From assembly GCA_031425195.1 (NCBI GenBank), contig JANPIX010000009.1:62001-126000 (forward strand): a DNA stretch of 64,000 nt. The letters run 5' to 3'. Each line of letters begins with the position of its first letter. Position 1 is the first letter of the stretch. The DNA comes from JANPIX01 sp031425195 (GTDB taxonomy: Bacteria; Pseudomonadota; Alphaproteobacteria; Rhodobacterales; Rhodobacteraceae). The notes beneath the pieces are model-generated. The model did no database searches. It saw only the letters and a list, made by a program, of their open reading frames with translations, and had not been told where the DNA came from. The translations under genes were made by a program, and so were the position numbers. Shown one piece after another: positions 36,877 through 46,900 of the stretch.

Positions 36877-38136
36877 TCAGGGACGGATTGTTCCATTCCC
36901 GGTCACCAGATACTTGAAACTGGTCAACTGTTCCGCGCCGACCGGGCCACGGGCGTGGAGCTTGCCTGTCGCAATACCAATCTCGGCGCCCATCCCGAAC
37001 TCGCCGCCGTCGGCGAACTGCGTTGATGCATTGCGCATCAGGATGGCGCTGTCCAACCGTTGGAAGAACCGCGCGGCGGTTGCGTCATTTTCTGTCAGGA
37101 TCGACTCCGTGTGGCCCGAGCCATAGCGCCGGATATGCGCCATTGCGGCATCCACACCATCCACCAGTCTCACAGCGATGATCTTGTCCAGAAATTCGCG
37201 GCCGAAATCATCTGGCGCGGCGGCCACCGTGCCCGGAATACGCAGCAATTCCCCCTCGGTTCGCACCTCGACCCCCGCCGCAAGCAGGTCTTCCACCAGA
37301 ACTGCCCCATGCCGGGTGTAAAAGGGCCAGTCGATCAACAGACACTCTGCAGCGCCACACACGCCGGTGCGGCGTGTCTTGGCGTTCAGAACCACAGCCC
37401 GCGCCTTTTCCAGATCGGCGTCGCGGTCCACATAGACGTGACAGATCCCCTCCAGATGCGCAAACACGGGAACCCGCGCCTCGGCCTGAACCAGCCCGAC
37501 AAGCCCTTTGCCACCCCGTGGAACGATTACGTCGATCCATTCGGTTGCGCGGAGCATCGCACCCACCATATCGCGGTCCGCAGTTGTGACCAGTTGGATG
37601 GCCGTCTCTGGCAAGCCCGCCTGCCGCAGGCCAAGCACAAGGCATGCATGGATCGCGAGCGACGATTGCAGGCTGTCGGACCCGCAGCGCAGGATGACGG
37701 CATTCCCCGCCTTCAGGCACAACGCGCCTGCGTCTGCCGTCACGTTGGGCCGCGCCTCGTAGATCACGCCAATGACACCGATGGGCGTCGAGACCCGCTG
37801 GATGTGAAGTCCGTTTGGCCTGTCCCATTCAGCAAGGATACGGCCCACGGGATCGGCCTGTTCGGCCACAGTGCGCAGGCCGTCGACGATGGCGCGGACG
37901 CGCCCCTCGTTCAGGGTGAGCCTGTCGATCATCGCGGGCGACAGACCTTTTTCTTCAGCATTTACAAGGTCTTCGCAGTTTGCGTCCAGAATGGCTTGGC
38001 GTTGCGCCCAGACGGCTTCGGCAGCACCGATCAAGGCCGCGTGTTTGCGTTCGGCTGATGCGAAGGCCAGTTCGGCTGCCGCCGCGCGGGCCTTTCTGCC
38101 GATATCGGCCATGGTTTCACTGATCTGCCCGTCCAT
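36877..38136 (-). CDS. proA: Gamma-glutamyl phosphate reductase
   Basis: A 419-residue NADPH-dependent dehydrogenase of the aldehyde dehydrogenase superfamily; second step of proline synthesis. Signature regions are IYEARPNVTADAGALCLKAGN and the catalytic cysteine in RRTGVCGAAECLL, with GSGHTESILTEN near the end. It lies 62 bases after proB on the same strand and its stop is four bases from the convergent lipoprotein gene. Confidence 0.97.
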   Translation of the reverse strand: MDGQISETMADIGRKARAAAAELAFASAERKHAALIGAAEAVWAQRQAILDANCEDLVNAEEKGLSPAMIDRLTLNEGRVRAIVDGLRTVAEQADPVGRILAEWDRPNGLHIQRVSTPIGVIGVIYEARPNVTADAGALCLKAGNAVILRCGSDSLQSSLAIHACLVLGLRQAGLPETAIQLVTTADRDMVGAMLRATEWIDVIVPRGGKGLVGLVQAEARVPVFAHLEGICHVYVDRDADLEKARAVVLNAKTRRTGVCGAAECLLIDWPFYTRHGAVLVEDLLAAGVEVRTEGELLRIPGTVAAAPDDFGREFLDKIIAVRLVDGVDAAMAHIRRYGSGHTESILTENDATAARFFQRLDSAILMRNASTQFADGGEFGMGAEIGIATGKLHARGPVGAEQLTSFKYLVTGNGTIRP

Positions 38137-38198
38137 CTTTGGCCCTTTCGTTTGGCCTGTGTTTCCCGACAGGCGCAGGTGCCTGCCGGGAAACAGGT

Positions 38199-39353
38199 TC
38201 AGACCACCATGTCGTCGCGGTGGATCAACGCCGCGCGCGCGGCATAACCTAGAATACCCTCGATATCAGCCGACCGATGGCCGGCAATCGCCTGCGCCTC
38301 GGCCAGCGTATAGCGCACCAGGCCCTTGCCAAGTGCTGCCCCGTCGGGGCCCAGAATCATTACCGGATCGCCGCGCCCGAAATTGCCAGCCACCTGAACA
38401 ACGCCCGCCGGCAGCAATGACTTCCCCTGACCCAGCGCGCGCATCGCGCCGGCATCGACCTGCACTTCACCGCGCGGTTTCATGGCGTTGATCCACCGCT
38501 TGCGCGCCAATTGCGGATCACCTTGCGCCAGAAACCACGTCCGCGCCGCGCCGTTGATCAACGCCTGCAAGGGGCGCAGGACCGACCCTTCCATGATCGC
38601 CATGGCGCATCCCCCGGCCACAGCCGTCCGAGCGGCCATCAGTTTCGTCTTCATCCCGCCTTTTGACATGCCAGAAATCGGGTCACCGGCCATCGCCTCG
38701 ATCTGCGGCGTGATGCGCTCCACCAGATCGAACCGGACGGCCGACGGATCTTCCTTGGGATTGGCGGTATAGAACCCGTCCACATCCGACAGCAACACGA
38801 GTTGGTCGGCACCGACCGTCACCGCAATCTGCGCGGCCAGCCTGTCGTTGTCGCCAAACCGGATTTCATCTGTGGCGACCGTATCATTTTCATTCACGAT
38901 CGGCACAACGCCGAACCCCAGCAGGGTTTCCATCGTCGCGCGACTGTTCAGATAGCGGCGCCGGTCCGTCGTGTCTTCCAGTGTGACCAGAACCTGCCCC
39001 GTGGTGATACCGTGGGGGGCCAATACTTCTTCGTAGGCCCGCGCCAACCGGATCTGCCCCACAGCCGCCGCCGCCTGCGATTGTTCCAGCGCAAGGTCAC
39101 CTGAACCGAGGCCCAGAACCGTACGACCCAGCGCGATAGACCCGGATGACACGATGACGACATCCGCCCCCCGCGCCCGCGCTTCGGCCACATCTTCGGC
39201 AAAAGCGATCAGCCAATCGCGACGCAACCCGGCTACCCGATCCACCAGCAGCGCCGAACCGATCTTCACGACCAGCCGCTTGGCATGGCGCAGATCAGGT
39301 GCCGCCGACACGTTCAGACCTGCGGTGGGCAGACTTTCGATCAGGGATGCCAT
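38199..39353 (-). CDS. proB: Glutamate 5-kinase
   Basis: A 384-residue enzyme with an amino acid kinase domain (KRLVVKIGSALLV, VIVSSGSIALGR, VNENDTVATDEIRFGDND) and a C-terminal PUA domain from about residue 290 (GEVQVDAGAMRALGQGKSLLPAGVV, of which GKSLLPAGV is the core). It phosphorylates glutamate in proline synthesis and is feedback-inhibited by proline in relatives. The start at 39353 is chosen by homology and lies inside obgE: the two genes overlap by 13 bases, so translation is probably coupled. Confidence 0.96.
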   Translation of the reverse strand: MASLIESLPTAGLNVSAAPDLRHAKRLVVKIGSALLVDRVAGLRRDWLIAFAEDVAEARARGADVVIVSSGSIALGRTVLGLGSGDLALEQSQAAAAVGQIRLARAYEEVLAPHGITTGQVLVTLEDTTDRRRYLNSRATMETLLGFGVVPIVNENDTVATDEIRFGDNDRLAAQIAVTVGADQLVLLSDVDGFYTANPKEDPSAVRFDLVERITPQIEAMAGDPISGMSKGGMKTKLMAARTAVAGGCAMAIMEGSVLRPLQALINGAARTWFLAQGDPQLARKRWINAMKPRGEVQVDAGAMRALGQGKSLLPAGVVQVAGNFGRGDPVMILGPDGAALGKGLVRYTLAEAQAIAGHRSADIEGILGYAARAALIHRDDMVV

Positions 39354-40363
39354 GCTTCCACACTTACCACAGGCGCCTCGGCCTTGATCTCGCGCATCAG
39401 GGCGCGAAGCGTGTCTTGCAGGCCCATTCCCGACACACCCGAGATGACAAATACCGGCCCGCCACTGGCCTTTTCCAGCGCCTTGCGACGCGTGGTGATC
39501 GTCTTTGCATCCAGCGCATCGCATTTGTTCAGCGCCGTAATCCGGGTCTTGTCGCCCAGCGCCTCGGCGTAAGCTTCCAGCTCGGTGACGATGGTGCGGT
39601 AATCCTTGGTGATCGTCGACGATGTCCCATCCACCAGATGCAGCAGCACCTTGCAGCGTTCCACATGCGCCAGAAACTGCGTGCCCAGCCCGCGCCCTTC
39701 GCTGGCGCCTTCGATCAGGCCCGGAATGTCGGCCATCACAAACTCTGCGCCATCAATGCCCACGACACCGAGGTTCGGGACGAGCGTCGTAAACGGATAA
39801 TCGGCAATCTTTGGTCGCGCGTTGGACACGGCGGCCAGAAACGTGGATTTGCCCGCATTTGGCAGGCCCACAAGGCCCGCATCCGCGATCAGCTTTAGAC
39901 GCAGCCAGATGGTGCGCTCCACGCCTTCCTGGCCAGAGTTGGCACGGGTCGGCGACCGGTTGGTGGATGATTTGAACTGCAGGTTGCCCCACCCGCCGTT
40001 GCCGCCTTTGGCCAACAGGACGCGCTGGCCCACTGTGGTCAGATCGGCAATCACGGTTTCTTCGTCTTCGTCCAGAATCTCGGTTCCGACCGGCACCTTG
40101 AGTGTGATGTCGTCGCCCGTCTTGCCGGTGCGCTGTGCGCCCATCCCGGCCTGACCCGACTTTGCAAAAAAGTGCTGTTGATACCGAAAATCGATCAACG
40201 TGTTCAGGCCATCCACAGCCTCCACCCAGACCGAGCCGCCATTGCCGCCATCGCCGCCATCCGGGCCGCCGAACTCGATGAACTTTTCACGCCGGAACGA
40301 CACGCAGCCGCTGCCACCGCCGCCAGAGCGGATGAAGACTTTGGCAAGGTCGAGGAATTTCAT
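39341..40363 (-). CDS. obgE: Obg family GTPase
   Basis: A 340-residue GTPase with the N-terminal glycine-rich Obg fold (FIRSGGGGSGCVSFRREKFI) and a G domain with GLPNAGKST (P loop), DIPGLIEGASEG (switch II) and NKCD. The lysine-rich C-terminal OCT domain of some Obg proteins is absent, as in other alphaproteobacteria. It acts in ribosome assembly and stress control, and its place downstream of rplU-rpmA is a widely conserved order. Confidence 0.97.
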   Translation of the reverse strand: MKFLDLAKVFIRSGGGGSGCVSFRREKFIEFGGPDGGDGGNGGSVWVEAVDGLNTLIDFRYQQHFFAKSGQAGMGAQRTGKTGDDITLKVPVGTEILDEDEETVIADLTTVGQRVLLAKGGNGGWGNLQFKSSTNRSPTRANSGQEGVERTIWLRLKLIADAGLVGLPNAGKSTFLAAVSNARPKIADYPFTTLVPNLGVVGIDGAEFVMADIPGLIEGASEGRGLGTQFLAHVERCKVLLHLVDGTSSTITKDYRTIVTELEAYAEALGDKTRITALNKCDALDAKTITTRRKALEKASGGPVFVISGVSGMGLQDTLRALMREIKAEAPVVSVEAWHP

Positions 40364-40484
40364 GTCAGGGCAGCTTTCGGTAAAGGGCGGAGTAACAATT
40401 GCAGGTTCAGGCGGCTTTGGGTGGCGATACGCCCCAATGCCTCAGGGATCAAGGGCGGCAACGGGAACAGCCCTGATTTGCGGC

Positions 40485-41021
40485 TCAATCCGGCGGTCGC
40501 TCGGCCGTATCGAGTTGAAGTTGCAGAAACACGAGGTCAAGCCACCGCCCGAACTTCTGACCCACCTGCGGCATCCGTCCGGTTTCCACGAACCCCAACC
40601 GCTGATGCAGGCTGATCGATCCGACATTCCCGGCCTCGACACCCGCAACCATCACATGTTTGCCGCACCCACGCGCCCTTTTGACAAGTTCGGTCATGAG
40701 GTGAAGCCCGATGCCCCGGCCTTGGGCATCATCGCGGACGTAAACCGAATGTTCCACCGTACCGCGGTAGCCGTCAAAAGCCCGCCAGTCGCCGAACGAT
40801 GCGTAGCCAAGCACCGCGTCCCCTTCACATGACACGAGAACAGGGTAACCTTTGGCAAGCCTGTCCGCCCACCACACACGCCGGTTTTCCAGATCGACGG
40901 CTGTGTCGTTCCAGATGGCCGTCGTGCCGGAAACCGCGGCGTTATAGATTGCCATGATCGCAGGCAAGTCCGTGACGACCGCGTCGCGTATCGTCAGGGT
41001 GTCTGTTTTGCCCGCGACCAT
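40485..41021 (-). CDS. GNAT acetyltransferase, phosphinothricin acetyltransferase-like
   Basis: A 178-residue GNAT-fold enzyme with TIRDAVVTDLPAIMAIYN at the start, EHSVYVRDDAQGRGIGLHL as the acetyl-CoA binding motif and SISLHQRLGFVETGRMPQVG near the end. This pattern matches the PAT/YncA group, which acetylates methionine sulfone or phosphinothricin-like amino acids. The true substrate is unknown. A GTG one codon earlier is also possible. It lies between obgE and a second GNAT gene, as in related genomes. Confidence 0.88.
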   Translation of the reverse strand: MVAGKTDTLTIRDAVVTDLPAIMAIYNAAVSGTTAIWNDTAVDLENRRVWWADRLAKGYPVLVSCEGDAVLGYASFGDWRAFDGYRGTVEHSVYVRDDAQGRGIGLHLMTELVKRARGCGKHVMVAGVEAGNVGSISLHQRLGFVETGRMPQVGQKFGRWLDLVFLQLQLDTAERPPD

Positions 41022-41034
41022 CACCCGTGCCCCC

Positions 41035-41574
41035 TCAGCTTAGCTTTTTGACATAGGTCCAGGTCGCGACCCGCGCCCCGCGCGCAACCGAAAAGGATTC
41101 CGCGTCGCCAAGGTATTCAAACCCGGCATTGGTCAGAACACGAGCCGATCCGGGATTGTCCTGAAACACCTCGGCAAAGATTGTCCGGCAGCTTTGCGGA
41201 TTTGCCGCAATCAGCGCGCGCACGGCATCCGAGGCAAGCCCAAGGTTCCAGAATGCCGGGGCCACCCAGAATCCGATTTCGGATTGACCCGGGACAACGC
41301 GTTTCAAGCTGATCACGCCCAACACTTCGGCAAGTCCCCCCGCCGCGCCGTCCATCACCCAGATATCCTCTTCGCCCGAACGCATCATTGCGCGGGCGAC
41401 AAACGCCTCGGCAGCGCCTGGGGGAAGTGGATGCGGAATGGACGTCGTGCCATGGGCCACGCGCTTGTCGCCCGCATACATTGCAAACAGCCCGGCATCA
41501 GACCTGCGGGCGCGCCGCAAGGTAAAGCGCCCGGCGTCGATTGCCGCTTCGGATGCGATCATGTCTATCGTCAT
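41035..41574 (-). CDS. GNAT acetyltransferase (RimJ/RimL-like)
   Basis: A 179-residue GNAT protein. FTLRRARRSDAGLFAMY marks the start, IGFWVAPAFWNLGLASDAV the acetyl-CoA region and NPGSARVLTNAGFEYLGD the C-terminal part, typical of RimJ/RimL-type acetyltransferases of protein N-termini or small molecules. The start at 41574 follows GGGAG. It is 13 bases from the next GNAT gene and part of the rplU-rpmA-obgE neighbourhood. Confidence 0.88.
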   Translation of the reverse strand: MTIDMIASEAAIDAGRFTLRRARRSDAGLFAMYAGDKRVAHGTTSIPHPLPPGAAEAFVARAMMRSGEEDIWVMDGAAGGLAEVLGVISLKRVVPGQSEIGFWVAPAFWNLGLASDAVRALIAANPQSCRTIFAEVFQDNPGSARVLTNAGFEYLGDAESFSVARGARVATWTYVKKLS

Positions 41575-41716
41575 CGTCGTTTCTCCCGGCACCGGGCGGT
41601 GTCCGAACCGCCGTTGTGCCCCCGTTTACGCATTTTCCGGCCCCCGCCCCGGAAATGCCTGGGGGACCGGTCTTACAACCGATCCCCCATCTACAATCAC
41701 TATGTAAAGGTTCGGC

Positions 41717-41986
41717 TTATTCTGCGGCTTTGGCCATTGGTTGCACCGAAATGAATGTGCGACGCTTCATGCCCTTCTTGAAGGTAACATGCCCTTCGAC
41801 TGTGGCAAAAATGGTGTGATCCACACCCATGCCCACACCTTCACCTGGGAACCACTGCGTCCCGCGCTGACGCACAATGATATTGCCCGGAATGGCATGC
41901 TGGCCACCGAACAGTTTCACGCCCAGACGGCGACCGGCCGAGTCGCGGCCGTTGCGGGATGAACCGCCTGCTTTCTTGTGTGCCAT
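41717..41986 (-). CDS. rpmA: 50S ribosomal protein L27
   Basis: An 89-residue protein starting MAHKKAGGSSRNGRDSAGRR, the very conserved L27 N-terminus that reaches the peptidyl transferase centre. It has KLFGGQHAIPGNIIVRQRG and the length typical of the family. It begins six bases after the rplU stop. Confidence 0.98.
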   Translation of the reverse strand: MAHKKAGGSSRNGRDSAGRRLGVKLFGGQHAIPGNIIVRQRGTQWFPGEGVGMGVDHTIFATVEGHVTFKKGMKRRTFISVQPMAKAAE

Positions 41987-41992
41987 GCTCGA

Positions 41993-42463
41993 TTACTCCT
42001 GTGCAACGGCGGCTTTGGCCGCGCGCTTTGGTTTGGCTGGTGCAGCAACAGGTGCCGCTACGGCGACAGCAGCCGCTCCGCCGGTTTCATGTTCACTGCG
42101 GCGCGCATGGGCAGTGTTGGTCGCTGCCATAACGCCCGAGGCGTCAGCGCCCGCTGCCATCACGTCGGTGACGCGCAGAAGCGTCAGCTGCTGACGGTGG
42201 CCTTTGGTGCGCTGGCTCGAATGCTTCCGGCGGCGCTTCACAAAGTGAATGACCTTCGGACCCTTGATCTGTTCGATCACTTCGGCCTGCACAGCGGCAC
42301 CTGCCACGAACGGCACACCCACGGTCGTGGTTTCGCCACCGACCATCAGAATATCATTGAACTGGACTTTATCGCCAGCCACTGCTGCAAGCTTTTCCAC
42401 ACGAAGGATATCCCCCGCCTGAACTTTGTACTGCTTGCCGCCGGTTTTCAGAACCGCGAACAT
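41993..42463 (-). CDS. rplU: 50S ribosomal protein L21 with a C-terminal extension
   Basis: A 156-residue protein. The first 100 residues are the L21 core (MFAVLKTGGKQYKVQAGD, and KRRRKHSSQRTKGHRQQLT). The remaining 50 residues are an Ala/Lys/Pro-rich extension, a feature common in alphaproteobacterial L21. AAGGAATG precedes the ATG. It is the first gene of the L21-L27-GNAT-obgE-proBA series. Confidence 0.97.
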   Translation of the reverse strand: MFAVLKTGGKQYKVQAGDILRVEKLAAVAGDKVQFNDILMVGGETTTVGVPFVAGAAVQAEVIEQIKGPKVIHFVKRRRKHSSQRTKGHRQQLTLLRVTDVMAAGADASGVMAATNTAHARRSEHETGGAAAVAVAAPVAAPAKPKRAAKAAVAQE

Positions 42464-42652
42464 CGGTCATTCCTTCTTGCGTTTTCGCATCCTGTGGCCC
42501 CGGGTTGATCCGGCGTTCTTGGCAGCCTCGGACAGCGCGCCCCATGCGGAGCGGTTTCAAATATGGAATCCCGCGCTGACCAAAAGGCCGCCCGGGATGC
42601 GGGCTTATCGGGGAATCGACGCCCTGTGTCAAGCGTCGACCGGCCCTGCCAA

Positions 42653-43516
42653 TCAGATGTCTTCGCCCTGCATCTGCCCCGCAGCCGCGACGCCAAGTTT
42701 GCGCGAAATCGGCGTGAAAACCGCATCGTATGCCGCGAAAAGTGCGGCGTTGATCTGCTGACCCGCCGGCGATTCCGAAAACGCCTGATAGGCCGCCATG
42801 TCCGCATCGGACAGGGGCGCATAAGCAAGCGCGAGGAACGAGTAGACCCATTCCTCGGTCTGGGCCCGCACATCCGCCTCTTGGCCCCAGACATCGGCAA
42901 GCATCTGGTCCTCGGTCATTTCGCCCCCAAAGGCACCGCCTTCGTCCAGACCTTTGTAAAAGGCCAGATTGGCGTTCAGCGCACCGGCCACGTTCAATTC
43001 CACCAAAGCGTTCGCTTCGGCAAAGGCGCGCAGCACGTCCATCCGGGGATCGGCGCCGGCGATCATGTCCTCCACCGCCACTTTGGCCGCTTCTTCCGCC
43101 TTGTCATCGGTCAAGGCCCGCCGTGCTTCCAGTTCAAGCGCCAGAATCCGCTTGCCCTGCGCACTTTCAAAAAACGCGAGCGATTGCTCGACTGCCTCGG
43201 GCGACGCCTGCAACTCGCGCGACAACCGGGCATCGAATTCCCGCCGCATCCGTTCGGTATCATAGATCGAGCTTACGGCTGCCTTCCAGTCAGCTCCGCC
43301 CTGCCCCGGAAACATCTCGTCTTCCAACGTGCCACCGTATTCGATGCCCTCGTCGCGCATGACGGCCACGACATCCCCCATCATTAACGCGTCGCTCAAC
43401 CGCTTGATGGCGGGAGCCGCGACTTCGGTCTGGGCCGATGCTGGGCCCGGAACCATCGCCAACGGCGCGACCAGACCTAACGCCAGCACAAGGGCAACGA
43501 AGGGACGGAATTGCAT
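42653..43516 (-). CDS. Secreted DUF2059 domain protein
   Basis: A 287-residue protein with a Sec signal peptide (MQFRPFVALVLALGLVAP, cleaved near GPASA-Q). The mature part contains the helical DUF2059 region (IYDTERMRREFDARLSREL, FFESAQGKRILALE) found in many proteobacterial periplasmic proteins of unknown function. The start at 43516 has AAAGG upstream and gives the signal peptide. It reads away from the tRNA gene next to it. Confidence 0.8.
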   Translation of the reverse strand: MQFRPFVALVLALGLVAPLAMVPGPASAQTEVAAPAIKRLSDALMMGDVVAVMRDEGIEYGGTLEDEMFPGQGGADWKAAVSSIYDTERMRREFDARLSRELQASPEAVEQSLAFFESAQGKRILALELEARRALTDDKAEEAAKVAVEDMIAGADPRMDVLRAFAEANALVELNVAGALNANLAFYKGLDEGGAFGGEMTEDQMLADVWGQEADVRAQTEEWVYSFLALAYAPLSDADMAAYQAFSESPAGQQINAALFAAYDAVFTPISRKLGVAAAGQMQGEDI

Positions 43517-43730
43517 GGCAGACCTTTCAGGTAAACTTCCCACGAAAACCTAAGGTTTCCTCGGTGACTTGCCAAGGCTTCACCCGCCCACAGTGCCGTG
43601 ATGACCCCAAAGCCCGGCATCGCCTGACGTTGGAGTTCCGCCCTGCCACGAAATCCATGGCGCCACAGCAAACGGGCTTGCATCCCGCCCCCCCCTTCGC
43701 TAAATCCGCGCTCACAACGGCACGTGACAC

Positions 43731-43820
43731 GGAGAGGTGGCAGAGTGGTCGAATGCGGCGGTCTCGAAAACCGTTGTCGGTTTGCACCGACCCAGGGTTC
43801 GAATCCCTGTCTCTCCGCCA
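43731..43820 (+). tRNA. tRNA-Ser, anticodon CGA
   Basis: A 90-base type II tRNA with acceptor arm GGAGAGG/TCTCTCC, discriminator G and encoded CCA, anticodon loop CTCGAAA (anticodon CGA, reads UCG), a long variable arm around TTGTCGG...CCGAC, and the T loop GGTTCGAATCC. Its last 14 bases are the integration site of the element that follows, and the element restores the complete 3' end. Confidence 0.97.
43807..43820 (+). repeat. attL: left copy of the 14-bp attachment core
   Basis: CTGTCTCTCCGCCA forms the acceptor-stem 3' half and CCA of tRNA-Ser. The identical sequence occurs at 53171-53184 in the same orientation. Confidence 0.9.
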
Positions 43821-43876
43821 CCCATCCAATTAATATTGTTATTTATCAAGGCATTGCGCTGCGCCGATGAGATTTA

Positions 43877-43899
43877 ATCCCCCACGGCATCCCCCACTT
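43877..43899 (+). repeat. Paired arm-type repeats near attL
   Basis: ATCCCCCAC (43877-43885) and ATCCCCCACTT (43889-43899) begin 12 bases apart. A pair with the same spacing and orientation lies inside the other end at 53031-53053. They are likely integrase or excisionase arm-binding sites. Confidence 0.6.
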
Positions 43900-43965
43900 C
43901 AGATAGACCCACCCTGTTAGCAGTTCAGTTTGGGATAACTGATTGCGAACGCTCGGGCGCGGCCA

Positions 43966-46900
43966 TCAGGCGGCGAAACGCCCATTGTCGATCACATGGG
44001 CTTGGCCCAGCGCCGTTAGGGTTTCCAGCAAGGGCTGAACGGTCGCGGCCCTGCCCCGTGAGAATTGGCGGGCAACTTGATCCGGGGTGGCGACGCCTAG
44101 GCCTGCTAGTGCCTTTTGAACCGCTGTCATCTGTTCGGGCAGGGTTTTGGGCCAAGCCGTTTTCGCGGCGCTGGGGGCCGTACCAAGGTCCATGTCGGAT
44201 TGTTCCCCCGCTGCAACCGCCGCCTTGCCTCGGGGGTTCTGGTAGTCGGGGCGCAGCCAGCGGATCAGCCCTTGCTGTTCCTCGCGCGCCCTTTCGCGGT
44301 TCAGGTCCACCAGACGGTGCAGAATTTCATCATCGGTCAGGTCCACGGGCCAGCCATAGGCCGCCGCCACCTCGGCATCTATCTTGTCGTGTATGTCGCG
44401 CAGGATGCCGACAAGGCCCTGATCATAGGTTTCCTTGTCGCGGCCTTCGATCCGTTCCCCGGCGCGCAGCTTTTCCAGAACGTTATACATGGCGGTCAAG
44501 GTCAACTTGGGGTGCGCCGCCTGTTGTGCCTTGCGATGGGCGTCCAGTTGTTCCCCCAGCTCGCGCAGGCGAGCCTTTTGGGGGTCAGTAGGGATGGGGA
44601 AGGGGAAAAGGTTAAAGCACTGGGCATGGTTATAGTTGGAGTCGTTTCCTACGCCCAACCAGCCGCCGGATGCCTTTGCCCAATCCACATGAAACTTCGA
44701 TGAAAGCGCCGCCAACTGCCAACCGTCGTCCAAGCTTATGGCCACTAGTTTTGCATCAGGAAGAATTCTGCTTTCCAAGAATGCGAAAACCCGATGCTTA
44801 GCTGTCCGACAGGTAGCGACGTATCGAGCGACCGAATCTAATGCAGGCCGCATTTTGATGCGTGGTTCCCCAAATATCCACCATTTCTCTCGATGACCTT
44901 GCCGGTTTACGTTGTCGCGCTGGGGCTTCACCGCGTCTAGAATCAACTGGTAAAGCGCGGGATAACGTCTAAGCGCCTCTTGCTCGGAAAGCCCCAAAAA
45001 ATCGACTATGTAATCAGGCTTTGCAGCATCAATGAATTGCTTTCCGTTCAAATAAGGACGCAAGACCCTTGCGGCCACGGCATCTGAGTAGAGTTCTCTT
45101 GCTTGTCTTGCGGACACTCGGAAACCTTCACCAACAGGAATCACGCCTTGGTGCGCAAGTCCAAGGTTTGCCTTAAGGGGTTTTGACCCTGCAATATCTG
45201 CCCCAGTCCGCAAGTCTGCAAAGATTAGGCCCCGCTGGTCAGCAAGCTGCACAGAACGCCCATCGGCTTCGATTGCGCGCTTTTCTTCTGCCGTGACAGT
45301 CAGCAACAGACCAGAACCCCTACCAGCCTCGGCAACAGTCATTGCAATACGAACGGCGGCCCCATCGCCCGCGTCCACCCAAGGGTGATCAGGAATTGCA
45401 AATGTCAGATATAGCGGCGTTTTCTTGTCCGCAAGGTGCAGTTCTAGCACACGACGGTTAAAGGTTTGACGAAGTGAGTTTGTCGTAATCAGCCCGAAAC
45501 GTCGCGCACCTTTACCCTTGGCTGGGTTATAGGCACGGACAGCAATCGCTGCCTTATCCCACCAGAACATGACGAAATCCGCGCTTTCGGGTATCTTGGG
45601 ATAGGCCTTACGCAGCGCTTCAGTGTAGCCATCGCCCAGCGCGTCGCGCATCCGTTTGTTCCCGATAAACGGCGGGTTGCCGACAATGAAATCCACGTCA
45701 GGCCATTTGGCTGGGCGAGGTTTGCTGTAATCCCACACCTGCACGCGCGCCAAAGGATCGGGCACACGTTCCCCCGTGACATTGTGCAGGATGGTGCTTT
45801 CGCCATCCCAGCGGGTGACAAGCTGGCCCTGATCATCCCGGCGTTCTTTTCGGCCTTCCCAGTCAAGCACGGCATCGCGATTTTCGATATTGCGGAAATC
45901 GCGCAGAACCGGTTCGGCGGGGGATGCCTGCCCATGGGTTCGGAAATGCCATTGCAGATAGCCGATCCACAGAACCAGTTCGGCCACCGCCGCCGCCCAT
46001 GGGTTCAATTCGATGCCAAGGAATTGGTGCGGGTCAACCGTGTGCCCTTCCAAGGACAGGGCCACCTGATCCTCGCCCAGATCGGCCAAAAGGGCGGTCA
46101 CTTCGCCTTCAAGCCGTTTCATCAGTTCCAAAGCGACATACAGGAAATTGCCTGATCCACAGGCCGGGTCCAGAACACGAATGTCGCACAAGCGGCGATG
46201 AAAGGCCTGCACTTCGGCGCGGGCTTCGTCCAGTTTCCCTTGGCCCGCCAGTATCATCGCGCTGCCCTGCACGCCCAGCCAATCAGCGCGCAGCGGTTCA
46301 ATCACAGTCGGGTTCACAAGGCGTTCGACATAGGCGCGGGGCGTGTAATGCGCGCCCAGCTTGTGCCTGTCCTTGAGGCTCAGGGCGCGTTCCAAAAGGG
46401 TGCCGAAAATGGCAGGTTCGACTTCCTTCCAATCCTTGCTGGCGGCGTCGATCAACAGGGACAATTGCACTTCGTTCAGGGGCAAGGCGTTTGCGTCCTT
46501 GAACAGCCCGCCGTTGAAGCGTTTCAAGTCAGTCATCAGAACAGGGGAAAATCCGCCCGTATTCATGGTTTCCCAGAGGGCCTTAAGCGCTGGGGCGGCG
46601 TGTTCCGGGTGGCCGCGCAGGTTCTGCAACAGTGCCTTGAAACTATTTTCGGGGATCAGGCGCACATCCTCGGCAAACATTGTGAACAGACAGCGCATCA
46701 GAAAACGGGCCACCTCTTGCGGGTCTTGCCCGTCAAAGGATCGGCCAAGGGCGGCAAGGCGGTCTGCCACCTCGCGCGTAACTGTCGCACTGATCTTGGA
46801 CGGGTCAAGGGAATGCGGGTCGGTCCAGATGGTGCGCAGCCGATCCAGCGTCTTTGGGTCGCGCAGATCGTTAAGGGCGATGCGATAGCGGGTGCCATCC